Shown: positions 1-9,046 of the stretch, piece by piece
How positions within the stretch are numbered: the stretch's first letter is position 1
How the letters are laid out: each line of letters starts with the position of its first letter
From: an uncultured Alphaproteobacteria bacterium
GTDB lineage: Bacteria > Pseudomonadota > Alphaproteobacteria > Rhodobacterales > Rhodobacteraceae
Assembly: GCA_913031285.1 (NCBI GenBank)
Contig: CAJWEI010000003.1
Span: 18,224 to 82,223 of the forward strand
Direction of reading: 5' to 3'
DNA length: 64,000 nt
Notes under the pieces: model-generated
The model's input: the letters and a program-made list of their open reading frames with translations, nothing else
What the model was told of the DNA's origin: nothing
Database searches by the model: none
Translations under genes and position numbers: made by a program

Positions 1-225
1 ACGTTGCTTTTTATGACCATTCTCAGCTACTCGTTGTTTTGCTTCCATGCTCAGCATTACCATAACTGCTTTATTTTCTGGGGTGTCAGTACGTGATTGT
101 GCCTGTATTTCGGTGGTTTGTGCTCCAGCTAAAGCTGCTTTCTTGCCTTTAGATGGATTTAGAAGAGTAATGTCCTTAAAAGCTTTCAGGAGCATCTGCT
201 TGTTATTTAAAACACCTGGATCCAA
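1..225 (-). CDS. 5' part of an unknown protein, cut by window edge
   Basis: The reverse strand is open from a TTG codon at 223-225 to the window edge, 75 codons. An in-frame TAA lies a few codons upstream, so TTG is the first usable start. A GGAGG ribosome binding site sits about 7 bases before it, which is the main reason to believe the gene. The visible protein starts MDPGVLNNKQ and is hydrophilic, with many Lys, Ala and Gln. It has no signal peptide, membrane segment or motif I recognise. Function unknown. The rest lies outside the window. Confidence 0.4.
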   Translation of the reverse strand, partial: MDPGVLNNKQMLLKAFKDITLLNPSKGKKAALAGAQTTEIQAQSRTDTPENKAVMVMLSMEAKQRVAENGHKKQR

Positions 226-357
226 AGTTCCGCCTCCATACTCTTAAATATAGCAAAAATAACCGCTAAGCGCTATAAATAATTGAGGATCAATCGAAAA
301 TTTGGGCGTACGCTTCAATTAAAGCTTTGGAAATTATATTGTATTAAAGTTCCAGAA

Positions 358-699
358 TTAAACCTCGGCCCGTGGATATTTTAGTCCCCATTCTCCCAGG
401 GCCTTTAAGACGGGTTCGAGATCACGCGCTTTTTGCGTTGGAAGATATACCTTTTGGCGCCGGTTTGTTGGATCTATATTTGAAGATAATAGGCCTTCTT
501 GTTCCAACATTCGAAGACGACTGGCCAAAATATTGGTAGAAATTCCTTCTTTAGCATGAAGAAACTCGTTGTAGTGTCGCTTTTTATTCAACAAGACATC
601 GCGAATAATGATCAGCGACCATCTATCGCCTAAACGGCTTACTGCATCAGCCAACGGGCAAGCACAAATTTTAGGCATATTTTCATTACGTTGGGTCAT
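358..699 (-). CDS. HxlR-family winged-helix transcriptional regulator
   Basis: This 113-residue protein has the full HxlR layout: a cysteine-containing N-terminus (CACPLADAV), the LGDRWSLIIIRD helix, a recognition region around GISTNILASRLRMLEQEGLL, and a wing ending with the DPTNRRQKVYLPT strand. HxlR proteins are small dimeric DNA-binding regulators, often responding to electrophiles, oxidants or small ligands, in some cases through a conserved N-terminal Cys. The gene is divergent from the RND export operon that starts at 836. The intergenic region carries a promoter-like sequence and a direct repeat, so local control of that operon is the simplest inference. The start at 699 has no clear Shine-Dalgarno. 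A second Met at codon 8 is possible. Confidence 0.9.
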   Translation of the reverse strand: MTQRNENMPKICACPLADAVSRLGDRWSLIIIRDVLLNKKRHYNEFLHAKEGISTNILASRLRMLEQEGLLSSNIDPTNRRQKVYLPTQKARDLEPVLKALGEWGLKYPRAEV

Positions 700-719
700 A
701 ATACATTTTTTATAAAATT

Positions 720-764
720 TTGACTTGTCTTTTGCAACTTAATTAAATAACTGGCTTTTTGCAA
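720..764 (+). promoter_or_regulatory. Candidate promoter and repeated operator for the RND operon
   Basis: A TTGACT hexamer (720-725) is followed after 17 bases by TTAAAT (743-748), a plausible sigma-70-type promoter reading toward 836. The octamer TTTTGCAA occurs twice on the same strand, at 730-737 (in the promoter spacer) and 757-764 (just downstream of the -10). The period is 27 bases. Repeats placed over a promoter between a regulator and its divergent neighbour are typical of repressor sites. The binding protein (HxlR?) is inferred. Confidence 0.4.
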
Positions 765-835
765 GTAATGGGAATGTTGATTGGCAGGTTTTCGACAGAA
801 AATTCAGTAAGCAATTTATTAAAAGGTAAAAATTA

Positions 836-3187
836 GTGAAAGAAAAAAATGTATTTGGTGAGTTTCTATTAAATAATAGAGTTGTGTGCCTTATTGGGTT
901 GTTGATTTTTACTTTATTGGGCGCATCGGGAGGACAATTTCTATATTTTGATAATGATTACAGAGCTTTTTTTGGCAAAGAAAACCCTCAGTTAAATGCA
1001 TTCGAGAAGCTTCAACAGACTTATACCCAAGTTGATAATGTTAATTTTGCCTTTGAACCATTAAAGGGCTTGAAGGCAAACGCACCTGAGGTTTTGGCTG
1101 CTGTTGAAGAACTAACTGAAATGGGCTGGCAGTTGCCTTACTCGATAAGAGTAGACAGTCTTTCAAACTATCAACATACAGAAGTAGACGAAGATGACCT
1201 TATTGTTCGCGACCTATATTTTGACGCGTTGAATATGGGAGAAGAAGAAAAGAAATTAGTTGAAAATGTGAGTATCTCTGAACCTTCTTTAGCGGGGCGC
1301 GTGCACGATACCGCTCACCGTAGCACTTCGGTCAGCGTAACGGTCCAAATGCCGGGAAAAGATCCACAAGAACTTGTCGATATCGCGACTGCTGCTAGAA
1401 AGATGGTAACAAATATTGAGGAAAAATACCCCGTAAAAATAAGAATGGGCGGAGTTGTCTTCTTGAATAATGCTTTCCTTGAAGCATCAATGTCTGATTC
1501 TGCGACACTGATACCAATGGCCTTTCTTGTCATTTTGCTTATTTCGTATGTTCTTCTAAGGTCCGTTGTGGGCGTTATAAATGTCTTCATAGTTTGTATA
1601 TTGAGCATAATATTTGCTATGGGCTGTGGTGGGTGGATGGGTGTAGGGCTGACTCCTCCGTCGGCATCGGCACCTATTATTATTGTAACCTTAGCAGTAG
1701 CAGACTCAATTCATTTGTTGGTTTCTGCGCTTAATCGCATGCGGAATGGCTTTACTCAAAGAGACAGTATACTTTACAGTATGAGAGTAAATTTTAAGCC
1801 GGTTTTCTTGACCAGCGTTACAACAGCAGTCGGATTCCTGTCGTTGAACTTCTCAGATTCACCACCATTTCATGATCTCGGTAATATATCGGCAGTAGGC
1901 GTCATGGCTGCATGGCTTTATTCCGTAACATTACTCCCGATCCTTGTTAGTTTTTTACCACTTGGGAGACCAAAAAATACTATAAAAACCTTAGACGCCG
2001 TAATGAACCGTTTCGGTACTTTTATTGCTGACCATCATAAGGCAGTTCTGGCTATAGGTGTTGTTTCATCGATCGGGATAGTTTCATTAATTCCATTGAA
2101 TGAAGTAAATGATGATTTTGTTAAATATTTCGATGAGTCCACAGAATACCGCCAAGATGTGGACTGGATTAGTGATAATTTGACTGGTGTAAACATTGTC
2201 CAATTTAGTTTCCCGTCGGGTGAACCTAACGGCGTAAGTGAGCCTGCATTTTTAAAAAAGGTATCAAGCTTTACCGACTGGGCTCGTGCGGAAGATGAAG
2301 TTACAAATGTGCTGGCAATTTCAGATATTTTCAAGAGACTTAATCGTGATTTGAATTTAGGAAACCAAGATTTTTATACTGTTCCTGAAAACCGGGAGTT
2401 AGCTGCCCAGTACTTACTTCTTTATGAGCTGTCGCTGCCTTTTGGTCTAGATTTGAATAATCAGCTCGATATAAACAAGTCGTCAACTCAAGTACTGGTG
2501 ACATTGGAGGATATGACAACCAATGAAATGCAAGCATGGATCAAGAAAGCTGAAAATTTCATATTTGATGACGCAGAAATAAAGCTGAAGGCCGTTGGTC
2601 CAACGGTAATGTTCGCATACATATCTGAGCGCAATATTGAGAGTATGCTGACGGGAACAATAGTTGCTATATTCATAATCAGTGGTCTCATTCTGATAGC
2701 GCTACGAGACGTTCGACTTGGTTTGATTAGTCTGGTCCCTAATCTTTTGCCGATTGCTTTAGCTTTTGGAATTTGGGGGCTGTTAGTAGGCCAAGTCAAC
2801 CTGGCGGTTTCAGTTGTAACAGGATTAGCGCTTGGAATAGTCGTTGACGATAGTGTTCACTTTCTATCCAAATACCAACTGGCTCGCAAAGAATTGGGTT
2901 TGAACGCTCGAGAAGCGGTTATCTCAGCGTTCACCGCAGTTGGCACTGCGCTTGTGGTGACCACCATTATACTTGTTGCTGGGTTTTCAGTATTGGCACA
3001 ATCAACGTTTGGCCTGAATAGTATAACAGCAACTTTGACAGGAATTGCCATTTCCATTGCACTCATTGCAGATTTGAGCCTTTTACCCGCATTGTTAATT
3101 CGATTAGACAAAGACAATGGAGGTTTAGACTCAATTGAACCTGATGCCGAATTACGTTCAGCTGTTCAACCTAACGTCGCTACTTGA
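836..3187 (+). CDS. RND/MMPL-superfamily exporter
   Basis: The 783-residue inner-membrane protein has the duplicated RND plan: TM1 near residues 16-38, a large periplasmic loop, a TM bundle near 225-380, a second loop near 400-620, and a last TM bundle near 625-755. Acidic residues sit in the central helices of both halves (AVADSIHLL near 289, IVVDDSVHF near 678), as expected for proton relay in MMPL-type transporters. It is shorter than drug-efflux AcrB-type pumps and resembles the lipid or hopanoid exporter branch. The start is GTG at 836 behind a weak AAAGGT. It heads an operon with a LolA-like protein (11-base gap) and an outer-membrane barrel. Together these suggest envelope lipid or hydrophobic compound export. 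The substrate is not visible. Confidence 0.85.
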   Translation: MKEKNVFGEFLLNNRVVCLIGLLIFTLLGASGGQFLYFDNDYRAFFGKENPQLNAFEKLQQTYTQVDNVNFAFEPLKGLKANAPEVLAAVEELTEMGWQLPYSIRVDSLSNYQHTEVDEDDLIVRDLYFDALNMGEEEKKLVENVSISEPSLAGRVHDTAHRSTSVSVTVQMPGKDPQELVDIATAARKMVTNIEEKYPVKIRMGGVVFLNNAFLEASMSDSATLIPMAFLVILLISYVLLRSVVGVINVFIVCILSIIFAMGCGGWMGVGLTPPSASAPIIIVTLAVADSIHLLVSALNRMRNGFTQRDSILYSMRVNFKPVFLTSVTTAVGFLSLNFSDSPPFHDLGNISAVGVMAAWLYSVTLLPILVSFLPLGRPKNTIKTLDAVMNRFGTFIADHHKAVLAIGVVSSIGIVSLIPLNEVNDDFVKYFDESTEYRQDVDWISDNLTGVNIVQFSFPSGEPNGVSEPAFLKKVSSFTDWARAEDEVTNVLAISDIFKRLNRDLNLGNQDFYTVPENRELAAQYLLLYELSLPFGLDLNNQLDINKSSTQVLVTLEDMTTNEMQAWIKKAENFIFDDAEIKLKAVGPTVMFAYISERNIESMLTGTIVAIFIISGLILIALRDVRLGLISLVPNLLPIALAFGIWGLLVGQVNLAVSVVTGLALGIVVDDSVHFLSKYQLARKELGLNAREAVISAFTAVGTALVVTTIILVAGFSVLAQSTFGLNSITATLTGIAISIALIADLSLLPALLIRLDKDNGGLDSIEPDAELRSAVQPNVAT

Positions 3188-3197
3188 GGAGAAAAAC

Positions 3198-3980
3198 ATG
3201 AGATTACTTATTGCAGCAGCGATCGCCGTATTATCGAGCTTTTTACTAGTCAGTTCGCATGCTCTTGCAGATAAAGGCATGGAAATAGCATTGGAAGTTA
3301 TAAAGCGAGATCAAGGATGGGGTGATACTTCTTCCAAAATGACGATGGTCCTGAAAGATAAATATGGGCAGTCTACCCAGCGTTCGCTGCGTAATTCGAG
3401 TTTGGAAGGATCAAGTGAGGGAGATAAGTCTCTCGTCATTTTTGACACGCCCGGTGACGTTCGCGGCACTGCATTTTTATCACATACCAAGAAAACAGAT
3501 ACAGATGACCAATGGCTATATCTACCAGCTTTGAAACGGGTCAAAAGAATTGCATCTTCCAACAAAGCGGGCCCTTTTATGGGAAGTGAATTTTCATTTG
3601 AAGATATAGCAAGTCAGGAGATTGAAAAATACACGTACAAATATTTACGTGATGAAAAATATAGTGGTGTAGATTGTTTTGTAGTGCAGTATGATCCAGT
3701 TGACCGAAAAAGTGGTTACTCGTTTCAGGATACTTGGATAGATAAATCCAACTATATAGTGCTTAAAACAGAATATTACGATCGAAAAAAATCTCTCTTG
3801 AAAACTCTGACTTTCGATGGTTATAAAAAATATAAGGATAAATTTTGGCGCGCAGACACATTTCTCATGGTCAACCACCAAACTGGTAAAGAAACTGAAT
3901 TGAAGTATGAAAATTGGGTTTTTGACACTGGGCTGTCAGAGAAGGACTTCAATAAAAATATGTTAAAGCGGGTCAAATGA
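3198..3980 (+). CDS. LolA-like outer membrane lipoprotein-sorting protein
   Basis: A 260-residue periplasmic protein. The chosen ATG at 3198 follows GAGGAG at good spacing and begins a clean signal peptide (MRLLIAAAIAVLSSFLLVSS, cleavage near HALA). An earlier in-frame start at 3135 would bury this signal. The mature part matches the LolA-like family found beside MMPL exporters: a half-barrel of beta strands with conserved features such as DDQWLYLPALKRVKRI, GSEFSFEDI and the late YENWVFDTGL. Such proteins are thought to carry a lipid ligand across the periplasm. It lies between the exporter and the outer-membrane barrel gene and overlaps the latter by 4 bases, so the three are probably translated together. 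Confidence 0.85.
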   Translation: MRLLIAAAIAVLSSFLLVSSHALADKGMEIALEVIKRDQGWGDTSSKMTMVLKDKYGQSTQRSLRNSSLEGSSEGDKSLVIFDTPGDVRGTAFLSHTKKTDTDDQWLYLPALKRVKRIASSNKAGPFMGSEFSFEDIASQEIEKYTYKYLRDEKYSGVDCFVVQYDPVDRKSGYSFQDTWIDKSNYIVLKTEYYDRKKSLLKTLTFDGYKKYKDKFWRADTFLMVNHQTGKETELKYENWVFDTGLSEKDFNKNMLKRVK

Positions 3981-5134
3981 AGGCAGATTTTCTGATATTA
4001 ATACTTACTGGGGTGATTGCTGCCCAAACTGCAACTGCGGATGGTGAAGTGAATGCTAAGTTGATTGCAGACTTCAGGTCGTATCCCAACAGCAATGCTG
4101 GAACGATAGATAGCGGTCAGTCTCTCGAGCTAAATATTGAAGCATACCAAGATTTCGGTACTGCACGTGGTGTGCTTGAGCTTGTTGCGCGCATTGACGA
4201 TCAAGATACCGGCCGACGTATCCTTGATGCGCGTCAGGCTTATGTAAGTACTGAGCTAGGCGGGGTGCAGGTTTATGTTGGAAATCGACAGGAATTTTGG
4301 GGCAAAGCCGAAAGTACAAATATAGTTGACGTCGTTAATCAGAAGGATGCCGCTGCGGATCAAGGTGGCGCTGGAAAACTAGGGGCGCCTTCGGTGTCGA
4401 TTGAAAAATATATGGACTACGGCGATCTTCAGTTTTGGTTCATGCCCAATTTCCGAGAATTGACATTTAATGATGCGGATGCGCATCCAAGTGGAGAATT
4501 ACCTGTAAAAGCTGCGCGGTATCAGCGGGCGGAGGGGAAAAATGCAGACGATTTTGCCTTCAGGTTTTCAACTGTTGTCGATGATTGGGATTTGGCTGGA
4601 AGCTTGTTCTATGGAACGGCACGGACCCCAATAATGTCAGTCGTTGATGCGGGAAAGGCTCTGGAGCCATATTACCCTGAACAAAAATCTGTTGGTCTAG
4701 AGGTGCAATATACCGGCGACGCAACTCTTTTGAAATGGGAAAGCTTGCATGGAAAGCAAGATAGCAAAGACTTTTTTGCAGCTGTGGCTGGCCTGGAATA
4801 CACCCTTTACGGTGTCTTGAATCAAGTTTGGGATTTAGGGTTGATTGCTGAGGCACAATATGATGAGCGTCCACAAGCTGCCGCGAAACGTTTCCATGTG
4901 GGCGGTTTGCGGGTTACTTTGAATGATGCCGAGGATACCACCCTATTGCTTTTAACCTCACAGGACGAGGCAAAAGATCAGTCTCTTATTTCATTTGAAG
5001 CATCGCGACGGTTAAATTCATGGTCGAGCATTGATGTTGGTGCAAAGTTTTTTGATGCAAAAACTCCCACTTCGGTATTTGGCGTTCTCAATGATGATGA
5101 TGCGATCAGCGTAAAGCTAAACATGTTTTTCTAG
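3977..5134 (+). CDS. Outer-membrane beta-barrel protein of the RND/LolA operon
   Basis: A 385-residue protein with an N-terminal signal peptide (MKADFLILILTGVIAAQTATA). The rest is rich in alternating strands and ends in NMFF, a terminal aromatic typical of outer-membrane barrels. The sequence resembles DUF1302-like or porin-like partners of MMPL/LolA operons, for example QAYVSTELGGVQVYVGNRQEFWG near residues 75-97. It overlaps the preceding gene by 4 bases (ATGA). It probably completes a path from inner membrane through periplasm to outer membrane. Its 3' end overlaps the convergent pepT gene by 18 bases. The exact family is uncertain. Confidence 0.7.
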   Translation: MKADFLILILTGVIAAQTATADGEVNAKLIADFRSYPNSNAGTIDSGQSLELNIEAYQDFGTARGVLELVARIDDQDTGRRILDARQAYVSTELGGVQVYVGNRQEFWGKAESTNIVDVVNQKDAAADQGGAGKLGAPSVSIEKYMDYGDLQFWFMPNFRELTFNDADAHPSGELPVKAARYQRAEGKNADDFAFRFSTVVDDWDLAGSLFYGTARTPIMSVVDAGKALEPYYPEQKSVGLEVQYTGDATLLKWESLHGKQDSKDFFAAVAGLEYTLYGVLNQVWDLGLIAEAQYDERPQAAAKRFHVGGLRVTLNDAEDTTLLLLTSQDEAKDQSLISFEASRRLNSWSSIDVGAKFFDAKTPTSVFGVLNDDDAISVKLNMFF

Positions 5135-6379
5135 AACATCTATTTCTTTTGCTGCCTCGCTTAAAAGTTCCAAACAAAACTTGGTCGCAACTGCCATGTC
5201 CTGAACTGAGATCCACTCTAGAGGACCGTGAATATTCTGCATGCCTGTAAATAGGTTTGGCGTGGAAATCCCCATTTCGGTGAGGCGAGATCCATCTGTA
5301 CCACCCCGAATCGGAATTGCTGTCGGTTGAATTTTTAGATTGAGCGCAGCTTTATTTGCGATACTGACAGGGGTCATGTCAGATTGTAGCCAGTAATGCA
5401 TGTTTCTGTATTGGGCGCTAATGTGGCAAGAGATGCTGGCTCGGGGTTCCGATAGCTGGACGGCCTCACAGACCTGGAGCAATAATTTACCTTTTGCTTT
5501 TAGACCCTCAAGCTCAAAATCGCGAATTATGAATTTTAGTTTCATCTCTGCGGCGCTCCCATTCATTTCAGTCACATGAATAAAACCCTCGCGTTGATGC
5601 GTGGTTTCTGGTGTCAATGTGGCCTGTGGGAGAGTCGAAACTATTTTTGAGGCAAGGTGAATAGCATTGACCAGTTTATCTTTGGCCAACCCCGGGTGAA
5701 TTGAGACACCTGATATCTTTACTTCTGCGCCGTCAGCTGAAAACGTTTCGGACTCTATCTGTCCGACCTCGCCCCCATCGAAGGTATAAGCGAAATCAGC
5801 ATTCAGATCTTTTGGCAGTCTTGGATCAACACCATAGCCAATTTCCTCATCTGGTGTAAACGCAATTCGGATCGGACCATGTTGAATTTGGGGATTTCTT
5901 AGCATGTGGCGAGCAGCTGTCATTATAATGGCAATACCTGCCTTGTCGTCGGCACCGAGAAGAGTTGTTCCCGATGCAGTTATAATATCATGCCCTCGTT
6001 TTTCCTCCAAATAAGGAAATTCGGTAGGGGATAGAACGAGTGTCTCATCGTCAGGGAAAGTAATGTCTCCTCCGTTATAACCTTTGATTACTCTAGGTTT
6101 TACATCTGAGGCATTAAACTGTGGCGCAGTATCCACATGGGCCAAAAGGCCAATTGTTGGAGCTTGGACGTTCCCGGGTATTGTGGCTAAAACTACACCG
6201 TAATCTGTGAGTTGTACGTCTTGTGCTCCAATATCTTCAAGCTCTCGCTTTAAAAGATTCAGCATGCTAAATTGGATCGCAGTACTAGGTGCAGTTGGTG
6301 CATCACTATCGCTCTGACTGTCAATAGCCGCATATCGCATAAGTCTATCTTCCAGCTCTTTATCGAATTGATTTTTCAT
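5117..6379 (-). CDS. pepT: Peptidase T (tripeptide aminopeptidase)
   Basis: A 420-residue M20-family metallopeptidase that removes N-terminal residues from tripeptides in the cytosol. The dinuclear zinc ligands are visible in order: His/Asp in LLAHVDTAP (near 80), Asp in LLGADDKAG (near 143), the catalytic Glu pair in FTPDEEIGYG (near 177), Asp in TFDGGEVG (near 200) and the late His in NIHGPLEW (near 388). IRGGTDGSRL is the PepT signature. Length is normal for the family (about 410). The 3' end overlaps the convergent barrel gene. The start has only a weak GAG upstream, but the N-terminus (LEDRLMRYAAIDSQSD) fits the family. Confidence 0.93.
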   Translation of the reverse strand: MKNQFDKELEDRLMRYAAIDSQSDSDAPTAPSTAIQFSMLNLLKRELEDIGAQDVQLTDYGVVLATIPGNVQAPTIGLLAHVDTAPQFNASDVKPRVIKGYNGGDITFPDDETLVLSPTEFPYLEEKRGHDIITASGTTLLGADDKAGIAIIMTAARHMLRNPQIQHGPIRIAFTPDEEIGYGVDPRLPKDLNADFAYTFDGGEVGQIESETFSADGAEVKISGVSIHPGLAKDKLVNAIHLASKIVSTLPQATLTPETTHQREGFIHVTEMNGSAAEMKLKFIIRDFELEGLKAKGKLLLQVCEAVQLSEPRASISCHISAQYRNMHYWLQSDMTPVSIANKAALNLKIQPTAIPIRGGTDGSRLTEMGISTPNLFTGMQNIHGPLEWISVQDMAVATKFCLELLSEAAKEIDVLEKHV

Positions 6380-6575
6380 ATATATTTACTCTTTTTTGTT
6401 GCTCTGCGGCAGTTGTAAACTGGTCAATGAAATTACATAATTGTACCAATTTCTTGTTCCAGTCTATGTTACCCCTAAATGAGCTCTCATTGAAGATGTT
6501 GTAAGGCTCTCGTAGACCCCAAGGTCTGCCTTTTATAGAAGCAAGCGTCGCTCTTAATATATGGCAATGCTTCAA
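6360..6575 (-). CDS. Doubtful short ORF upstream of pepT, possible gene remnant
   Basis: A 71-codon frame runs in the same direction as pepT and overlaps its start by 20 bases. The composition is protein-like (KGRPWGLREPYNIF, SSFRGNIDWNKKL). However, the TTG start has no Shine-Dalgarno and an in-frame TGA lies just upstream. It may be the C-terminal remnant of a lost gene. I do not recognise the family. Confidence 0.2.
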   Translation of the reverse strand: MKHCHILRATLASIKGRPWGLREPYNIFNESSFRGNIDWNKKLVQLCNFIDQFTTAAEQQKRVNIYEKSIR

Positions 6576-6835
6576 GATAAAGTTAGCTCAAATGCAAAAA
6601 CTCTTTAATATTTTGAAGACTTGACAAAACACTAACTTTGAACTTTTTCCAATTTTTTGCACTGTAAGTAGTTCTCCCAAACTTAAAAAACATAGTAAAA
6701 GATGTATTTGTAGTTCTTCATATTTATTTCTCTATTGGCGAGTATTTTGTTCAGTAGCTTTTAGTTATTCAGCGAGTTTTATTAAATGGCTGAGTGTGAA
6801 AAATGTGGTGAAATCATTAAATTGACGAAGCAAAT

Positions 6836-7156
6836 ATGAAGTTTATTAAATTTTTAGATGTAACAGAAGACTGGGGAGTCCTGTCTATGTTGGATGAACT
6901 GTTTTATTGGGATTACATGTATCTTAGGGAAACTGAGATGCTTTTAAGAGAGGAGTTTATTACTCATATCCAAAAAGATTTTTTGGATGGCGAGCCTAAT
7001 TCAACTAACTGTAAAATTCTCTATGAAGATAAGAAAGTGCTTTCTTGGGAATATGATTTTGAAAGTCCTCTGGGACTACGGCGTGTGACTTTAACGTGTC
7101 TTAAAAAAGATGGGAAATTGTGGTGTCAAATTATGGCGTTTGAAGAACTTAACTAA
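6836..7156 (+). CDS. Small hypothetical protein
   Basis: A 106-residue acidic protein with no signal peptide or membrane segment. The second half has a strand-rich pattern (ILYEDKKVLSWEYDFESPLG, RRVTLTCLKKDGKLW). It starts at ATG behind a weak purine stretch (ACGAAG). I do not recognise the family. It stands alone between gene-poor flanks of about 260 bases upstream and 120 bases downstream. Confidence 0.5.
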   Translation: MKFIKFLDVTEDWGVLSMLDELFYWDYMYLRETEMLLREEFITHIQKDFLDGEPNSTNCKILYEDKKVLSWEYDFESPLGLRRVTLTCLKKDGKLWCQIMAFEELN

Positions 7157-7275
7157 ATTCTTTTAAAATGCACATATAAAAGACCTCTAAGACTGATAGG
7201 CATTAATCTTAAAGGTCCTGAAATAAGTCGTCACGCGTTATTGTTTGTTCTGACAAAAAAGCCTAGTTTGATACC

Positions 7276-7560
7276 TTAGCCTAACCAGTAATCGCCGATT
7301 GGTGTTATTACGGTAGTGGATGAAACGTCCGCGCCAGCTTCTTCACGTGCCTTAACCACGTCTGAGCGCAGCCCAAATGTTTGCATAAACTCTGGGTTTG
7401 GAACGTCCATCATAACGTAGACAGATGTCTCGTCTGGATTTGCAGCAGCCCAAACTATCTTTGCTCCTTGCGCACCAGCTTCGTCTTGCATCGATTTTGC
7501 CATTTCTGTCCAAGTCTCAAAACCTTTTGAAATCTTTACTGTAATTAACATGCTAGGCAT
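7276..7560 (-). CDS. Small protein resembling the DUF3764 family
   Basis: A 94-residue protein of ferredoxin-like (dimeric alpha-beta barrel) character: strand MLITVKISKGFETW, helix EMAKSMQDEAGA, strand KIVWAAANPDETSVYVMMDV, helix and a final GDYWLG. This matches small DUF3764-type proteins common in marine bacteria, with no known reaction. The ATG at 7560 is preferred over an upstream TTG because GGAGAG precedes it, though the spacing is long. Single-gene unit. Confidence 0.6.
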   Translation of the reverse strand: MPSMLITVKISKGFETWTEMAKSMQDEAGAQGAKIVWAAANPDETSVYVMMDVPNPEFMQTFGLRSDVVKAREEAGADVSSTTVITPIGDYWLG

Positions 7561-8151
7561 CTGTATTTCGCTCTCCGTTAAAAATATTTCACTCAATCCA
7601 GTGTAATGATGGACTTATAAAATGGAAGAGTTACGCCACGACTTTAAATGAATGTTTTTACTTATGGGTTTTTGCTTAATAAGGACAGTCAAGTAAAAGC
7701 TGTGACAGCAAAAGGAGAACTCTCTCCTGCTTTCTTTAATACCTAAAACTATACTGTTCTTATTTGTAGGTTTGAATACGTGCGAACTGTGGCCGCTGCA
7801 GCCTTGATTGAAATATATACGATGAGAGCGTAAATGTTGAGGCGGTTAAGATGGCTGCACGTCCAGTAATTGAATGACTAAATGGCTCTCAAAATATATA
7901 TATTGGTAGCGGTGATAATGCGTTACGCAATCCAAATCGTAGGCTTAAGGACAGATACTAAAACCAAACTGATTTCTTTATATTGTGGATGTGGGCGAAA
8001 CAGTGCGAGTGCGTATATTCGCTCTGTTATTGTTGGAGGGTCCCACCAGCATCTATGATACTCCAAGAACCATTAGTTAGGTGGACTACATTGTACGTCA
8101 ATTGGTCAAGGTATAACACAATAGAGTAATAACATTATGGAACACTTATAA
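7561..8151. other. Gene-free stretch
   Basis: About 590 bases without a convincing reading frame or RNA gene. The only structure noted is a small perfect hairpin, AGGAGA-ACTC-TCTCCT at 7713-7728, followed by a short pyrimidine run. It could be a weak terminator. The right part must hold the promoter of the cupin gene at 8152. Confidence 0.5.
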
Positions 8152-8565
8152 ATGAAGTATCTGGCTATTTTGCGGGAGAATGATTTACCAACGATCAGTA
8201 GGGTTGGTGGTGCTTCGACAACTCAAGTCGTGACGCCAAAATGTGGTGCAAAATCGTTTTTAAATGGGTTTACTGAACTTCCTCCTAAAGCGAGTATTCC
8301 TTTGCATTATCATAATTGCGAAGAAAGCGTTTTAATTGTCCGAGGGGATGCAACAGTTGAAGTCGATGGTGAGCAATTTGTCGCAAGAGTCGGTGATGTG
8401 ACATGGCTACCCGAAAAAGTACCTCATCGTTTTATAAATTCATCAAAGACGGAAATTCTTCGAATATTCTGGACATATGCTTGTCCATCCCCCACTAGAA
8501 CGCTCGTTTGCAGCGGCGAAACTAGCTCTATTTTATCTGAACAAATTAGCATGCCTGATGCCTAA
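8152..8565 (+). CDS. Cupin-domain protein
   Basis: A 137-residue single-domain cupin. The first cupin motif is PLHYHNCEESVLIVRG (near 49-64), with two His and a Glu as metal ligands. The second motif is GDVTWLPEKVPHRF, with the last His ligand. Small cupins of this kind are metal-dependent isomerases, dioxygenases or ligand-binding proteins, so the reaction cannot be stated. The short C-terminal tail contains two Cys residues (YACPSPTRTLVCSG). No clear ribosome site precedes the ATG. Stand-alone gene. Confidence 0.75.
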   Translation: MKYLAILRENDLPTISRVGGASTTQVVTPKCGAKSFLNGFTELPPKASIPLHYHNCEESVLIVRGDATVEVDGEQFVARVGDVTWLPEKVPHRFINSSKTEILRIFWTYACPSPTRTLVCSGETSSILSEQISMPDA

Positions 8566-8650
8566 GCACAATTAATCCAATCAAGGGTATCAGAAAGGTA
8601 AAGTTTTTTCATGGCTTAGAACAAAAGATCCCTAAAAATCTAATGAGATT

Positions 8651-8947
8651 TCAGTTGATTTTCTTGGTAAAGCTGAAGCTAAAACCAGTACTAGATGGCA
8701 TATTTTTTCCCAAATTTGTTGCATTTGACACATTTTGAGAATTGCGCTCTTTCTGTGCAAGTATTTCTTTTTGGATACAAGTTGCCATTTCTGGACTTTT
8801 ATTTTTAAAACCATAGTCAGAGCAAATATTAAGGTAGTGTAAGTTTACCTCGTTAGTTGGGGTTTGCTTAAACCAATTATCAGAACCAACCTTGGGCTGG
8901 CATCCTGACAATGTAAAAATAATAACCATTCCAAGAAAAGATCGCAT
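8651..8947 (-). CDS. Small predicted lipoprotein
   Basis: A 98-residue protein starting with a short signal peptide and a lipobox (MRSFLGMVIIFTLSGC), so Cys16 is the likely lipidated residue. The mature part is polar and has two further cysteines (NICSDYGF, ATCIQKE) that could form a disulfide. The C-terminal third is Ser/Asn rich. No family recognised. Probably anchored to the periplasmic side of a membrane. GAGAG lies just upstream of the ATG. Confidence 0.6.
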   Translation of the reverse strand: MRSFLGMVIIFTLSGCQPKVGSDNWFKQTPTNEVNLHYLNICSDYGFKNKSPEMATCIQKEILAQKERNSQNVSNATNLGKNMPSSTGFSFSFTKKIN

Positions 8948-9046
8948 AATCTCTCATTCATTTAAGTATAATTTTTTGGTACTTCTAAGATCTAAAAAGG
9001 AAAAAGTCAAAGCTATGGCTAAAGATAATTATTGAAGGATTTCGTA

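Noticed and set aside
47..247. Forward 66-codon frame at the left edge
   Set aside because: It is antisense to a reverse-strand frame with a good GGAGG site and has no ribosome site of its own.
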